Positions 18,788 to 27,375 of a stretch of 64,000 nucleotides of DNA are shown here, one piece after another; positions within the stretch are counted from its first letter, which is position 1, and the number at the start of each line of letters is the position of its first letter. This stretch comes from Burkholderiales bacterium (lineage in GTDB: Bacteria > Pseudomonadota > Gammaproteobacteria > Burkholderiales > Burkholderiaceae_C). The stretch spans positions 124,001 to 188,000 of the forward strand of contig JACRAY010000018.1 of assembly GCA_016213325.1 (NCBI GenBank), written 5' to 3'. Both the position numbers and the translations under genes were made by a program. Under the pieces are notes generated by a model. That model ran no database searches, was not told where the DNA came from, and saw nothing but the letters and a program-made list of their open reading frames with translations.

Positions 18788-19195
18788 TCAGGGTTTGAGC
18801 GCCGTCAACCATGCGAGCAGGTCTGCCTTCTCCGCAGCCGTGCAGTCCCGCCCGGCCACGTCGTTGCAGTTGCGGCGGAACCACTTCTCGACCTTGGCGG
18901 GGTCGGTGAAGCGCTGGGCGTTGAAAGCAGGTGCGAGCGGGGAGAGCGGCTTGCCGGTTGCGGCGTGCCGGCCCGGCTGGACGGGCAACGCGCCGTGGCA
19001 TGTGGCGCAGCTCCACTCGCGCCCGTGGCGGCCGGTGAAGAACTGCTCGCCACGCGGCGCACTGGCCCCGCCGCCGGCGCGCGCGGCGTACTCGGCCGCC
19101 AGCTCCTGCGGCGTAGCTGCGAGGGAGGCCTGCGCGGACAGCAGCGCGGCAGCGGCAAGGCAGGCGACGAAGGTCGAACTTCTGGAAGGGATCAT
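18788..19195 (-). CDS. SHP-like mono-haem cytochrome c (DUF1924)
   Basis: A 135-aa exported cytochrome: signal peptide to about residue 27, haem motif CATCH (63-67), then 'VEKWFRRNCNDVAGRDCTAAEK' (split here as VEKWFRRNC and NDVAGRDC, residues 102-118). This tail closely resembles the Rhodobacter sphaeroides haem protein (SHP), in which an asparagine in the equivalent 'RNCN' segment is the sixth haem ligand and is displaced when oxygen or nitric oxide binds. The start has AAGGAG seven bases upstream. First gene of the SHP-DHC-cytochrome b-qseBC operon. Confidence 0.85.
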   Translation of the reverse strand: MIPSRSSTFVACLAAAALLSAQASLAATPQELAAEYAARAGGGASAPRGEQFFTGRHGREWSCATCHGALPVQPGRHAATGKPLSPLAPAFNAQRFTDPAKVEKWFRRNCNDVAGRDCTAAEKADLLAWLTALKP

Positions 19196-19232
19196 GTGGC
19201 AACTCCTTGGGTTGCCATGATCCGGTCGGGCG

Positions 19233-19249
19233 CTTAGGGTTTTCTTAAC
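19233..19249 (+). promoter_or_regulatory. Candidate QseB/PmrA-type tandem box upstream of the SHP operon
   Basis: The plus strand reads CTTAGG-N5-CTTAAC, two CTTA-type hexamers repeated at 11-bp spacing. This is the layout of PmrA/QseB boxes (CTTAA-type direct repeats). It lies 38-54 bp upstream of the SHP start, overlapping the stop codon of the DUF2189 gene, and the operon ends in a QseBC-like pair. Seen: the repeat. Inferred: that the operon's own regulator binds it. Confidence 0.5.
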
Positions 19250-19922
19250 TCACCGGGCCATAGCACCCGCGGTACGCATGCCAGCTCGCATGCCCGAGCC
19301 ACGGCCCCACCACCAGCAGGCCAGCCGCCCACGGCAGCATGATCGCTGCCATCAGCAGCAACACGATGAGCGCTCCCCACAGCAGCATCGTGCCGGGGGA
19401 CGACGTCACGGCCCGGATGCTGGAAATGCCCGCAGTGATCGCGTCGGTGTCGCGGTCCAGGATCATGGGGATGGAGACCACGCAGGTCGAGTACACCAGC
19501 GCAGCGAACACGCCCCCCACCGCGGTGTAGACCGCCACGAACTCCCAGTTGCGCGGGTTGAACACCGCGTCCATCACGCTGTACGTGCTGGGCATGCCGG
19601 TGTTGAAGAACATGGCGAAGACCACCAGCGAAGCGCGGCCCCACAGCAGTTCGAGCAGCAGCACCACCAGCACCAGCAGGCCCATGCTGCCCAGGTGCTT
19701 GTCCCAGCAGGTCAGCGATGCGGTGAAGTCCTGCGGCTCGCCGGCCTCGGTGCGGCGGCTCGATTCGTACAGGCCCATCGCCAGGAAGGGGCCGACCAGG
19801 AAGCAGCCGGAGACGAAGGACAGCGTGTATTCCGGCTTGTTGCGGAACACGGCGCCGAGGATGAAAGCCATGGCCCAGAAGCAGGCGCCGTAGAAGAGCG
19901 ATAGCACCGGGGCGGCCCGCAT
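19245..19922 (-). CDS. DUF2189 integral membrane protein (start uncertain)
   Basis: A 225-aa polytopic membrane protein (from ATG 19922) with six or so helices: 'VLSLFYGACFWAMAFILGAV', 'SFVSGCFLVGPFLAMGLYESSRR', and 'SMPMILDRDTDAITAG'-like (here SIPMILDRDTDAI) blocks identify DUF2189. Function unknown. Codons upstream of ATG 19922 still read family-like residues (RTPDLSDPFRWLARGARD) back to an in-frame stop at 19989-19991. No ATG, GTG or TTG occurs there, only ATC at 19977-19979. Either a near-cognate start is used or the true start codon has been lost. The ATG itself has no Shine-Dalgarno sequence. Sits between purL and the SHP operon. Confidence 0.8.
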   Translation of the reverse strand: MRAAPVLSLFYGACFWAMAFILGAVFRNKPEYTLSFVSGCFLVGPFLAMGLYESSRRTEAGEPQDFTASLTCWDKHLGSMGLLVLVVLLLELLWGRASLVVFAMFFNTGMPSTYSVMDAVFNPRNWEFVAVYTAVGGVFAALVYSTCVVSIPMILDRDTDAITAGISSIRAVTSSPGTMLLWGALIVLLLMAAIMLPWAAGLLVVGPWLGHASWHAYRGCYGPVS

Positions 19923-19983
19923 GTCCCGGGCGCCGCGTGCGAGCCAGCGGAAAGGGTCGGAGAGGTCCGGCGTCCGGATGGCC

Positions 19984-22900
19984 CTACCCTATCCACTTCC
20001 TCGCGTTGCGCCACAGCCTGAACCACGGGCTCAATTCGCCCTTGTCGCCGGACGTCCACGACATCTGCACGTTGCGGAAGACGCGCTCGGGGTGCGGCAT
20101 CAGCGCGGTGAAGCGGCCGTCGGGCGTGGTCACGGCGGTGAGTCCGCTGGGGCTGCCGTTCGGGTTGGCCGGGTAGGTTTCGGTCGGCTTCCCGTGGTTG
20201 TCGACGAAGCGCATCGCGCCGATCACGCGCGCCTTGTCGCCACGGTAGGCGAAGTTGGCGTAGCCCTCGCCGTGGGCCACTGCAATGGGCAGGCGGCTGC
20301 CCGCCATGCCGGCGAAGAACAGGCTGGGTGAGTCGAGCACCTCCACCATCGAGAGGCGCGCCTCGAAACGTTCGCTGCGGTTGGTGGAGAAGCGCGGCCA
20401 CGCGTCGGCGCCCGGAATGATGTCGGCCAGCTCCGCAAACATCTGGCAGCCGTTGCACACGCCCAGCCCGAAGGTGTCGGCGCGCGCGAAGAACGACTGG
20501 AACTGCTGCGACAGCACCGGGTTGAAGGTGATGCTGCGGGCCCAGCCGATGCCTGCGCCCAGCGTGTCGCCATAGCTGAAGCCGCCGCAGGCGACGATGC
20601 CTTTGAAGTCGGCCAGGCTGGCGCGGCCCGACTGCAGGTCGGTCATGTGCACGTCGAAGGCGTCGAAGCCCGCTTCGGTGAAGCAGTAGGCCATCTCGAC
20701 GTGCGAATTGACGCCCTGCTCGCGCAGGATGGCGACGCGCGGGCGCGCGAGGTTGAGGTACGGCGCGGCAACGTCCTCTTTCGGGTCGAAGCTTAGCTGC
20801 ACCTGCAGGCCCGGGTCCGACGGGTCGCCCGCTGCGGCGTGTTCAGTGTCGGCGCCCGCCGGGTTGTCGCGCAGCTGGCAGATCTTCCAGCTCACGCTGT
20901 CCCACACCTGCTGCAGGTCGGCGAGCTTGACCGTGAACACCGCCTTGGTGTCGCGCCAGACCTGAATTTCGCCGGCGGTGTTGGTCTTGCCGACGACATG
21001 GGTGTAGCGCGACAGGCCGTGCTCTCGCAGCACCTGGATCGCCGCATCGCGATCGGCCCGCGGCACCTGCAGCACCACGCCCAGCTCCTCGCTGAACAAG
21101 GCCTTCAGCGTCAGTTCTTCGCGGCGCGCGCTGACCTGCGACGCCCAGTTCTTGGCATCGCCGAACTCGGCGCGGCTGTCGGTGATGCCGTCGCCTTCGG
21201 TGACCAGCAGGTCGACGTTGAGCGACACGCCCACATGCCCCGCGAAGGCCATCTCGCAGGCCGCGGCGAACAGGCCGCCGTCGCTGCGGTCGTGGTACGC
21301 GAGGATGCGGCCCTGCGAGCGCAGCGCATTGACCGCGTTGACCAGGTTGACGAGGTCCTGCGGGTCGTCGAGGTCGGGCACATCGCCGCCCGGCTGGTCC
21401 AGCACCTGCGCCAGGATGCTGCCGCCCATGCGGTGGCGGCCCTTGCCCAGGTCGACGAGCAGCAGCGCCGTGTCCCCCGCGGCTTCGAGCTGCGGCGTGA
21501 GCGTGCCGCGCACGTCCTGCAGCGAGGCGAAGGCACTGACGACCAGGCTGACCGGCGAAGTGACCTTGCCTTCGGGCCACTGCGTGCGCATCGACAGGCT
21601 GTCCTTGCCGACGGGAATGGAGACGCCCAGCCTGGGGCACAGCTCCATGCCGACGGCCCGCACCGTTTCGTACAGCGCCGCGTCTTCGCCGGGTTCGCCG
21701 CACGCCGCCATCCAGTTGGCCGACAGCTTCACGCGCGGCAGTTCGATGGGCGCGGCCAGCAGGTTGGTGATGGCCTCGGCCACCGCCATGCGCCCCGACG
21801 CAGGCGCATCGATGGCGGCCAGCGGCGCGCGTTCGCCCATGCTCATGGCCTCACCCGCGAAGCCCTTGTAGTCGGCCAGCGTCGCGGCGCAGTCGGCCAC
21901 CGGCACCTGCCACGGGCCGACCATCTGGTCGCGATGCGACAGCCCGCCCACGGTGCGGTCGCCGATGGTGACGAGGAAACGCTTGGAAGCCACCGTCGGG
22001 TGTGCCAGCACCTGGATGGCGGCGTCCTGCAGGGCGACGCCGGTCAGCTCGATCGGCGGCGACATGCGTTGCACCGACTTCACGTCGCGGTGCATGCGGG
22101 GCGGCTTGCCCAGCAGCACTTCCATGGGCATGTCGACAGCAGCGAGCGGGGGCTCGGCGGCCAGCACCAGCTGCCTCTCTTGCGTCGCCACCCCGACCAC
22201 CGCAAACGGGCAGCGCTCGCGTTCGCAGAAAGCCCGGAACTTCGCCAGCGACTCGGGCGCGATCGCCATCACGTAGCGTTCCTGGCTTTCGTTGCACCAG
22301 ATTTCCTTGGGCGCCAGTCCCGACTCTTCCAGCGGCACCTGCCGCAGGTCGAAGCGTGCGCCGCGTCCCGCGTCGTTGGTCAGCTCCGGGAATGCGTTCG
22401 AAAGCCCGCCCGCGCCCACGTCGTGGATCGCGAGGATAGGGTTGTCCTCACCCGCCGCCCAGCAATGGTTGATGACTTCCTGCGCGCGCCGCTCGATCTC
22501 GGGGTTGCCGCGCTGCACCGAGTCGAAGTCCAGGTCTGCCGTGTTGGTGCCGGTCGCCATGGAGCTGGCCGCGCCACCGCCCATGCCGATTCGCATGCCC
22601 GGCCCGCCCAGCTGCACCAGCAGCGTGCCCGGCGGAAACAGGATCTTCTTCGTCTGGCGCGCGTCGATGTTGCCGACGCCGCCCGCGATCATGATCGGCT
22701 TGTGGTAGCCGCGGGCCACGCCGTCCACCTGCTGCTCGTACTCGCGGAAGTAGCCCAGCAGGTTGGGACGCCCGAACTCGTTGTTGAAGGCGGCGCCGCC
22801 CAGCGGCCCTTCGACCATGATCTGCAGCGGGCTGGCGATGTGTTCGGGCTTGCCGAACTGCCCGCCCCACAGCTTCGACACGGTGAAGCCGGTCAGGCCC

Positions 22901-23910
22901 GCCTTGGGCCGCGCACCGCGGCCGGTAGCGCCTTCGTCGCGGATCTCGCCGCCGGCACCGGTGGAAGCGCCGGGGAAAGGTGAGATCGCGGTGGGGTGGT
23001 TGTGCGTCTCCACCTTCATCAGCACGTGATGCAGGGCTTGCCCCTTGGCGTAGCGGCCGTCCGCGGCGGGCAGGAAGCGCTCGACCTCGTAGCCTTCCAT
23101 CACCGACGCATTGTCCGAATAGGCAACCACCGTGTGCTGCGGGCTCAGCTGGTGGGTGTTGCGGATCATGCCGAACAGGCTCTTGTCCTGCGGCACGCCG
23201 TCGATGGTGAAGCTGGCGTTGAAGATCTTGTGGCGGCAGTGCTCGCTGTTCGCCTGCGCGAACATCATCAGCTCCACGTCGGTCGGGTTGCGCCCGAGCT
23301 TGCGGAAGTTCTCCGCCAGGTAGTCGATCTCGTCGTCGGCCAGCGCCAGCCCGAACCGGCTGTTGGCGCCTTCCAGCGCGGAGCGGCCGCCGCCCAGCAC
23401 GTCGACATGCTCCATCGGCGCGGCTTGCAGCTCGGTGAACAGGCGCTGCGCTTCGGAGCGGTCGAACACCACCGTTTCGGTCATCCGGTCGTGCAGTGCG
23501 GCACCGAGTTCGCGCATGGCGGCGTCGCCCAGGGTGGGCTTGCCCAGCCAACCCGACTTGAGCTTCAGGCGGTATTCGACCACGCGCTCGATGCGGCGCA
23601 AGGCCAGCCCGCAGTTGTGCGCGATGTCGGTGGCCTTGGAGGCCCAGGGCGAAACGGTGCCGAGCCGCGGCGTCACCACCAGCAGCGGCCCGTCGGACGG
23701 GCCCGCATAGGGGTCGCCGTAGGTCAGCAGCGCCGCCAGGCGTTCTTTCTCCGAAGCCGACGGTGCATGGTCCGCCCCCACAAGGTGCACGTAGCGCGCG
23801 CTGATGCCTTGGACGCCGTCGGCGACGGCCTGCAGGCGGGGGAGAAGTTGCTGGGCTCGGAACTCGCTGAGGGCATTGCCGCCCTCGAATTCGGTGATGT
23901 GCAGGGCCAC
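19984..23910 (-). CDS. purL: Phosphoribosylformylglycinamidine synthase PurL
   Basis: The large single-chain enzyme (1308 aa) of the fourth step of purine synthesis, converting FGAR, glutamine and ATP to FGAM. It has the N-terminal PurS-like domain, two AIRS-like synthase halves ('[18 protein letters not shown]', 'VGKDSLSM'), and a C-terminal class I glutamine amidotransferase with the nucleophile cysteine in 'GVCNGCQMF' (near residue 1150) and 'PHPERVFR'. The start is GTG 23910; a TAGAAT hexamer ends six bases before it. Divergent from map with only 34 bp between. Confidence 0.96.
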   Translation of the reverse strand: MALHITEFEGGNALSEFRAQQLLPRLQAVADGVQGISARYVHLVGADHAPSASEKERLAALLTYGDPYAGPSDGPLLVVTPRLGTVSPWASKATDIAHNCGLALRRIERVVEYRLKLKSGWLGKPTLGDAAMRELGAALHDRMTETVVFDRSEAQRLFTELQAAPMEHVDVLGGGRSALEGANSRFGLALADDEIDYLAENFRKLGRNPTDVELMMFAQANSEHCRHKIFNASFTIDGVPQDKSLFGMIRNTHQLSPQHTVVAYSDNASVMEGYEVERFLPAADGRYAKGQALHHVLMKVETHNHPTAISPFPGASTGAGGEIRDEGATGRGARPKAGLTGFTVSKLWGGQFGKPEHIASPLQIMVEGPLGGAAFNNEFGRPNLLGYFREYEQQVDGVARGYHKPIMIAGGVGNIDARQTKKILFPPGTLLVQLGGPGMRIGMGGGAASSMATGTNTADLDFDSVQRGNPEIERRAQEVINHCWAAGEDNPILAIHDVGAGGLSNAFPELTNDAGRGARFDLRQVPLEESGLAPKEIWCNESQERYVMAIAPESLAKFRAFCERERCPFAVVGVATQERQLVLAAEPPLAAVDMPMEVLLGKPPRMHRDVKSVQRMSPPIELTGVALQDAAIQVLAHPTVASKRFLVTIGDRTVGGLSHRDQMVGPWQVPVADCAATLADYKGFAGEAMSMGERAPLAAIDAPASGRMAVAEAITNLLAAPIELPRVKLSANWMAACGEPGEDAALYETVRAVGMELCPRLGVSIPVGKDSLSMRTQWPEGKVTSPVSLVVSAFASLQDVRGTLTPQLEAAGDTALLLVDLGKGRHRMGGSILAQVLDQPGGDVPDLDDPQDLVNLVNAVNALRSQGRILAYHDRSDGGLFAAACEMAFAGHVGVSLNVDLLVTEGDGITDSRAEFGDAKNWASQVSARREELTLKALFSEELGVVLQVPRADRDAAIQVLREHGLSRYTHVVGKTNTAGEIQVWRDTKAVFTVKLADLQQVWDSVSWKICQLRDNPAGADTEHAAAGDPSDPGLQVQLSFDPKEDVAAPYLNLARPRVAILREQGVNSHVEMAYCFTEAGFDAFDVHMTDLQSGRASLADFKGIVACGGFSYGDTLGAGIGWARSITFNPVLSQQFQSFFARADTFGLGVCNGCQMFAELADIIPGADAWPRFSTNRSERFEARLSMVEVLDSPSLFFAGMAGSRLPIAVAHGEGYANFAYRGDKARVIGAMRFVDNHGKPTETYPANPNGSPSGLTAVTTPDGRFTALMPHPERVFRNVQMSWTSGDKGELSPWFRLWRNARKWIG

Positions 23911-23944
23911 GCCCGGATTCTACCTTTGCCGGATAATCCGCCCC
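23911..23944. promoter_or_regulatory. 34-bp divergent spacer between purL and map with two -10-like hexamers
   Basis: On the minus strand TAGAAT (23922-23917) ends six bases before the purL GTG. On the plus strand GATAAT (23932-23937) ends seven bases before the map ATG and lies inside an 11-bp dyad CGGATAATCCG (23930-23940). Neither start has a Shine-Dalgarno sequence. If these are -10 elements, transcription would begin at or next to each start codon, so both mRNAs may be leaderless. No good -35 elements were seen. Confidence 0.5.
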
Positions 23945-24748
23945 ATGAGCATTACGTACAAGGATGTGGACGGCATCCAGGGGATGCGCATCGCCGGCCG
24001 GCTGGCCGCCGAGGTGCTGGACTACCTCACGCCGCTGATCAAGCCGGGCATCACCACCCGCGAGATCGACCGGCTGGCCGCCGACTACATGAAGAAGCAG
24101 GGTACGACCTCGGCGACGCTGGGCTACCAGCCGCCCGGCTACCCGCCCTACCCGGCATCGCTGTGCACCTCGGTCAACAACGTGGTGTGCCACGGCATCC
24201 CCAACGACAAGCCGCTGAAGAAGGGCGACATCGTCAACGTCGACGTCACGGTCATCAAGGACGGCTGGTACGGCGACACGAGCCGCATGTTCATGGTGGG
24301 CGAAGTGTCCATCGCGGCCAGGCGGCTGGTGAACATCACCTATGAAGCCATGTGGCACGGCATCACGCAGGTGAAGCCGGGCGTGCGCCTGGGCGACATC
24401 GGCTGGTCGATCCAGAAGTTTGCCGAGGCGGCGGGCTTTTCGGTGGTGCGCGAGTTCTGCGGCCACGGCATCGGCCGCAACTTCCACGAAGAGCCGCAGG
24501 TGTTGCACTACGGCAAGCCGGGCACGCTGGAAGAACTGAAGCCCGGCATGACCTTCACCATCGAGCCCATGATCAACGCGGGCCGCCGCGACGTGAAGGA
24601 ATTCGGCAACGACGGCTGGACCATCGTCACCAAGGACCATTCGCTGTCGGCGCAATGGGAACACACGGTGCTGGTCACCGAAACCGCTTACGAAGTGATG
24701 ACGCTGTCGGCCGGCAGCCCGCCGCCGCCGCCCTTCGCCAGTCAATGA
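23945..24748 (+). CDS. map: Type I methionine aminopeptidase
   Basis: Removes the N-terminal methionine from nascent proteins (267 aa). Characteristic blocks include '[14 protein letters not shown]', '[17 protein letters not shown]' with the two metal-binding aspartates, '[20 protein letters not shown]', '[13 protein letters not shown]', and 'WEHTVLVTE'. ATG 23945 gives the standard type I N-terminus; the frame is open upstream only across purL. The stop overlaps the glnD start (ATGA), a linkage also seen in other proteobacteria. Confidence 0.96.
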   Translation: MSITYKDVDGIQGMRIAGRLAAEVLDYLTPLIKPGITTREIDRLAADYMKKQGTTSATLGYQPPGYPPYPASLCTSVNNVVCHGIPNDKPLKKGDIVNVDVTVIKDGWYGDTSRMFMVGEVSIAARRLVNITYEAMWHGITQVKPGVRLGDIGWSIQKFAEAAGFSVVREFCGHGIGRNFHEEPQVLHYGKPGTLEELKPGMTFTIEPMINAGRRDVKEFGNDGWTIVTKDHSLSAQWEHTVLVTETAYEVMTLSAGSPPPPPFASQ

Positions 24749-27351
24749 ACGAAGTCGCGGTGGCTCCCGTGCAGGCGCTGCGCGACGAGTACCGCTCGCG
24801 CAAGGACAGGCTGCTCGCGACCCTCCGCGCAACGGGAAGCTCCACCCGCGGCATCCACCGCCTGCTGCAGCAGCTGGCCGAACTGGCCGACGGCGTGCTG
24901 TGCGAGCTGTGGGACCGTGCCGCACTGCCCGCCACCTTCGCCCTGGTCGCCGTCGGCGGCTACGGCCGCGGCGAGCTGTTCCCGCACTCCGACATCGACG
25001 TGCTGGTCCTCATGCCCGACGGCGTGGCCGTCGACCACGACGCAGGGCTGAAGCGCCGCGTCGAGGCTTTCATCGGCGGTTGCTGGGACTCGGGGCTGGA
25101 GATCGGCTCCAGCGTGCGCACCGCCAGCGAATGCGTCGCGCTGGCGCAGGGCGACGTGACGGTACAGACCTCGCTGATCGAGTCACGGCTGCTGGCGGGC
25201 GAGCGCAAGCTGTTCGCCGATTTCCAGAAGCGCTTCCAGCCCACCATCGACCCGCAGGCCTTCTTCACGGCCAAGACGCTGGAGATGCGCCAGCGGCACA
25301 ACAAGTTCGAGAACACGCCTTATTCGCTGGAGCCCAACTGCAAGGAGTCGCCCGGCGGCCTGCGCGACCTGCAGGTGATCCTGTGGGTGGCCAAGGCGGC
25401 GGGGCTGGGCAAGAGCTGGGACGACCTGGCGCGCAAGGGACTGGCGACCCCGCTGGAAGCACGCCAGCTCAAGCGCAACGAGGCGGTGCTCAGCCTGATC
25501 CGCGCGCGGCTGCACGTCATCGCCAACCGGCGCGAGGACCGGCTGGTGTTCGACCTGCAGACGGCGGTGGCCGAGTCGTTCGGGTTCACCAACACGGCCC
25601 GGCCCAATGGCCGCGTGGTCAGCCGTGCCAGCGAGGCGCTGATGAAGCGCTTCTACTGGGCCGCCAAGGCGGTGACCCAGCTCAACCAGATCCTGCTGCT
25701 CAACATCGAGGAGCGCCTGCGCCCGACCACGCACGCGCCGCGGCCGATCAACGAGCGCTTCAACGAGAAGGCCGGCATGATCGACGTGGCCAGCGACGAC
25801 CTGTACCTGAAGCAGCCGCAGGCGATCCTGGAAACCTTCCTGGTGTACCAGACCACGGTGGGCATCAAGGGCCTGTCGGCCCGCACGCTGCGCGCGATAT
25901 ACAACGCGCGGGCCGTGATGGACTCGAAGTTCCGCCGGGACTCCGCCAACCACGCCACCTTCCGCGCGATCCTGATGCAGCACCAGGGCATCACGCATGC
26001 CATGCGCCTGATGAACCAGACGTCGGTGCTCGGGCGCTACCTGTGGGTGTTCCGCCGCATCGTGGGCCAGATGCAGCACGACCTGTTCCACGTGTACACG
26101 GTGGACCAGCACATCCTGATGGTGCTGCGCAACGTGCGGCGCTTCTTCATCGCGGAACACGCGCACGAGTACCCGTTCTGCTCGCAGCTCGCCGCCGGCT
26201 GGGACAAGCCGTACATCCTGTACACCGCCGCCCTGTTCCACGACATCGCCAAGGGCCGCGGCGGCGACCATTCGGACCTGGGCGCGCGCGAGGTGCGCCA
26301 GTTCTGCCGCACTCACGACATCGAGCCCGAAGACTGCGAGTTGATCGAATTCCTGGTGCGCGAGCACCTGATCATGAGCCACACCGCGCAGAAGGCCGAC
26401 CTGGGCGACCCCGAGGTGATCAAGGCGTTCGCCCAGCGCGTGCGCAACGAGCGCTACCTGACCGCGCTGTACCTGCTGACGGTGGCCGACATCCGCGGCA
26501 CCAGCCCCAAGGTCTGGAACGCGTGGAAGGGCAAGCTGCTGGAAGACCTGTACCGCTACACGCTGCGCGTGCTGGGCGGGCGCGCGCCGGACCCGGACGC
26601 CGAGGTCGAAGCGCGCAAGCGCGAGGCGCTGGTGCAGCTGCAGCTGTTCGCGCTGCCGTTCCAGGCGCACAAGAAGCTGTGGGACAAGCTGGACGTGGGC
26701 TACTTCATGCGCCATGAGGCCGGCGACATCGCCTGGCACACGCGCCACATCTCGCGCTATGCGGGCACCGGCATGACGATCGTGCGCGCGCGGCTGTCGC
26801 CGGTGGGCGAAGGCCTGCAGGTGGTGGTGTACACGCCCGACCAGGAAGACCTGTTCGCGCGCATCTGCGGCTACTTCGACCAGGCCGGCTTCAGCATCCT
26901 GGACGCCAAGATCCACACCACCACCGACGGCTACGCGCTCGACACCTTCCAGGTGGTGACGAGCATGATGCCCGACCACTACCGCGAGCTGATCACGATG
27001 GTGGAGCAAGGACTCGGCGCCACGCTGCAGGCTGCCGGGCCGCTGCCGCCGCCCAGCCGTGGGCGCATTTCGCGGCGCGTGAAGAGCTTTCCCATCGCAC
27101 CGCGCATCGAACTCATCCCCGACGAGAAGGCGCAGCGCTGGGTGCTGTCGATCTCGGCCAGCGACCGCATCGGCCTGCTCTATTCGGTGGCGCGCGTGCT
27201 GGCGCGGCACAAGGTCAACCTGCAGCTCGCCAAGGTCACCACGCTGGGCGAACGGGTGGAGGACACCTTCCTGATCGACGGCGCCGAGCTGCAGCAGAAC
27301 AGGAAGCAGATCCAGATCGAGACGGAGCTGCTGGAGGCCCTGGAGGCCTGA
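24745..27351 (+). CDS. glnD: PII uridylyltransferase/uridylyl-removing enzyme GlnD
   Basis: Bifunctional nitrogen sensor (868 aa) that uridylylates PII proteins under nitrogen limitation and de-uridylylates them when glutamine is plentiful. The nucleotidyltransferase motif '[17 protein letters not shown]' is at 71-87, the HD hydrolase motif '[17 protein letters not shown]' near 497-513, and two ACT domains are at the C-terminus (about 690-740 and 795-855) for glutamine sensing. Start overlaps map (ATGA); the frame is open much further upstream but only as a shadow of map. Full length. Confidence 0.96.
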   Translation: MNEVAVAPVQALRDEYRSRKDRLLATLRATGSSTRGIHRLLQQLAELADGVLCELWDRAALPATFALVAVGGYGRGELFPHSDIDVLVLMPDGVAVDHDAGLKRRVEAFIGGCWDSGLEIGSSVRTASECVALAQGDVTVQTSLIESRLLAGERKLFADFQKRFQPTIDPQAFFTAKTLEMRQRHNKFENTPYSLEPNCKESPGGLRDLQVILWVAKAAGLGKSWDDLARKGLATPLEARQLKRNEAVLSLIRARLHVIANRREDRLVFDLQTAVAESFGFTNTARPNGRVVSRASEALMKRFYWAAKAVTQLNQILLLNIEERLRPTTHAPRPINERFNEKAGMIDVASDDLYLKQPQAILETFLVYQTTVGIKGLSARTLRAIYNARAVMDSKFRRDSANHATFRAILMQHQGITHAMRLMNQTSVLGRYLWVFRRIVGQMQHDLFHVYTVDQHILMVLRNVRRFFIAEHAHEYPFCSQLAAGWDKPYILYTAALFHDIAKGRGGDHSDLGAREVRQFCRTHDIEPEDCELIEFLVREHLIMSHTAQKADLGDPEVIKAFAQRVRNERYLTALYLLTVADIRGTSPKVWNAWKGKLLEDLYRYTLRVLGGRAPDPDAEVEARKREALVQLQLFALPFQAHKKLWDKLDVGYFMRHEAGDIAWHTRHISRYAGTGMTIVRARLSPVGEGLQVVVYTPDQEDLFARICGYFDQAGFSILDAKIHTTTDGYALDTFQVVTSMMPDHYRELITMVEQGLGATLQAAGPLPPPSRGRISRRVKSFPIAPRIELIPDEKAQRWVLSISASDRIGLLYSVARVLARHKVNLQLAKVTTLGERVEDTFLIDGAELQQNRKQIQIETELLEALEA

Positions 27352-27375
27352 AGGCCTTGCCCCCAGGAATCCCGC

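Noticed and set aside
20839-22983. A 714-codon plus-strand open frame inside purL
   Set aside because: Antisense shadow of purL with His/Arg/Gly-rich composition and no recognisable domain.
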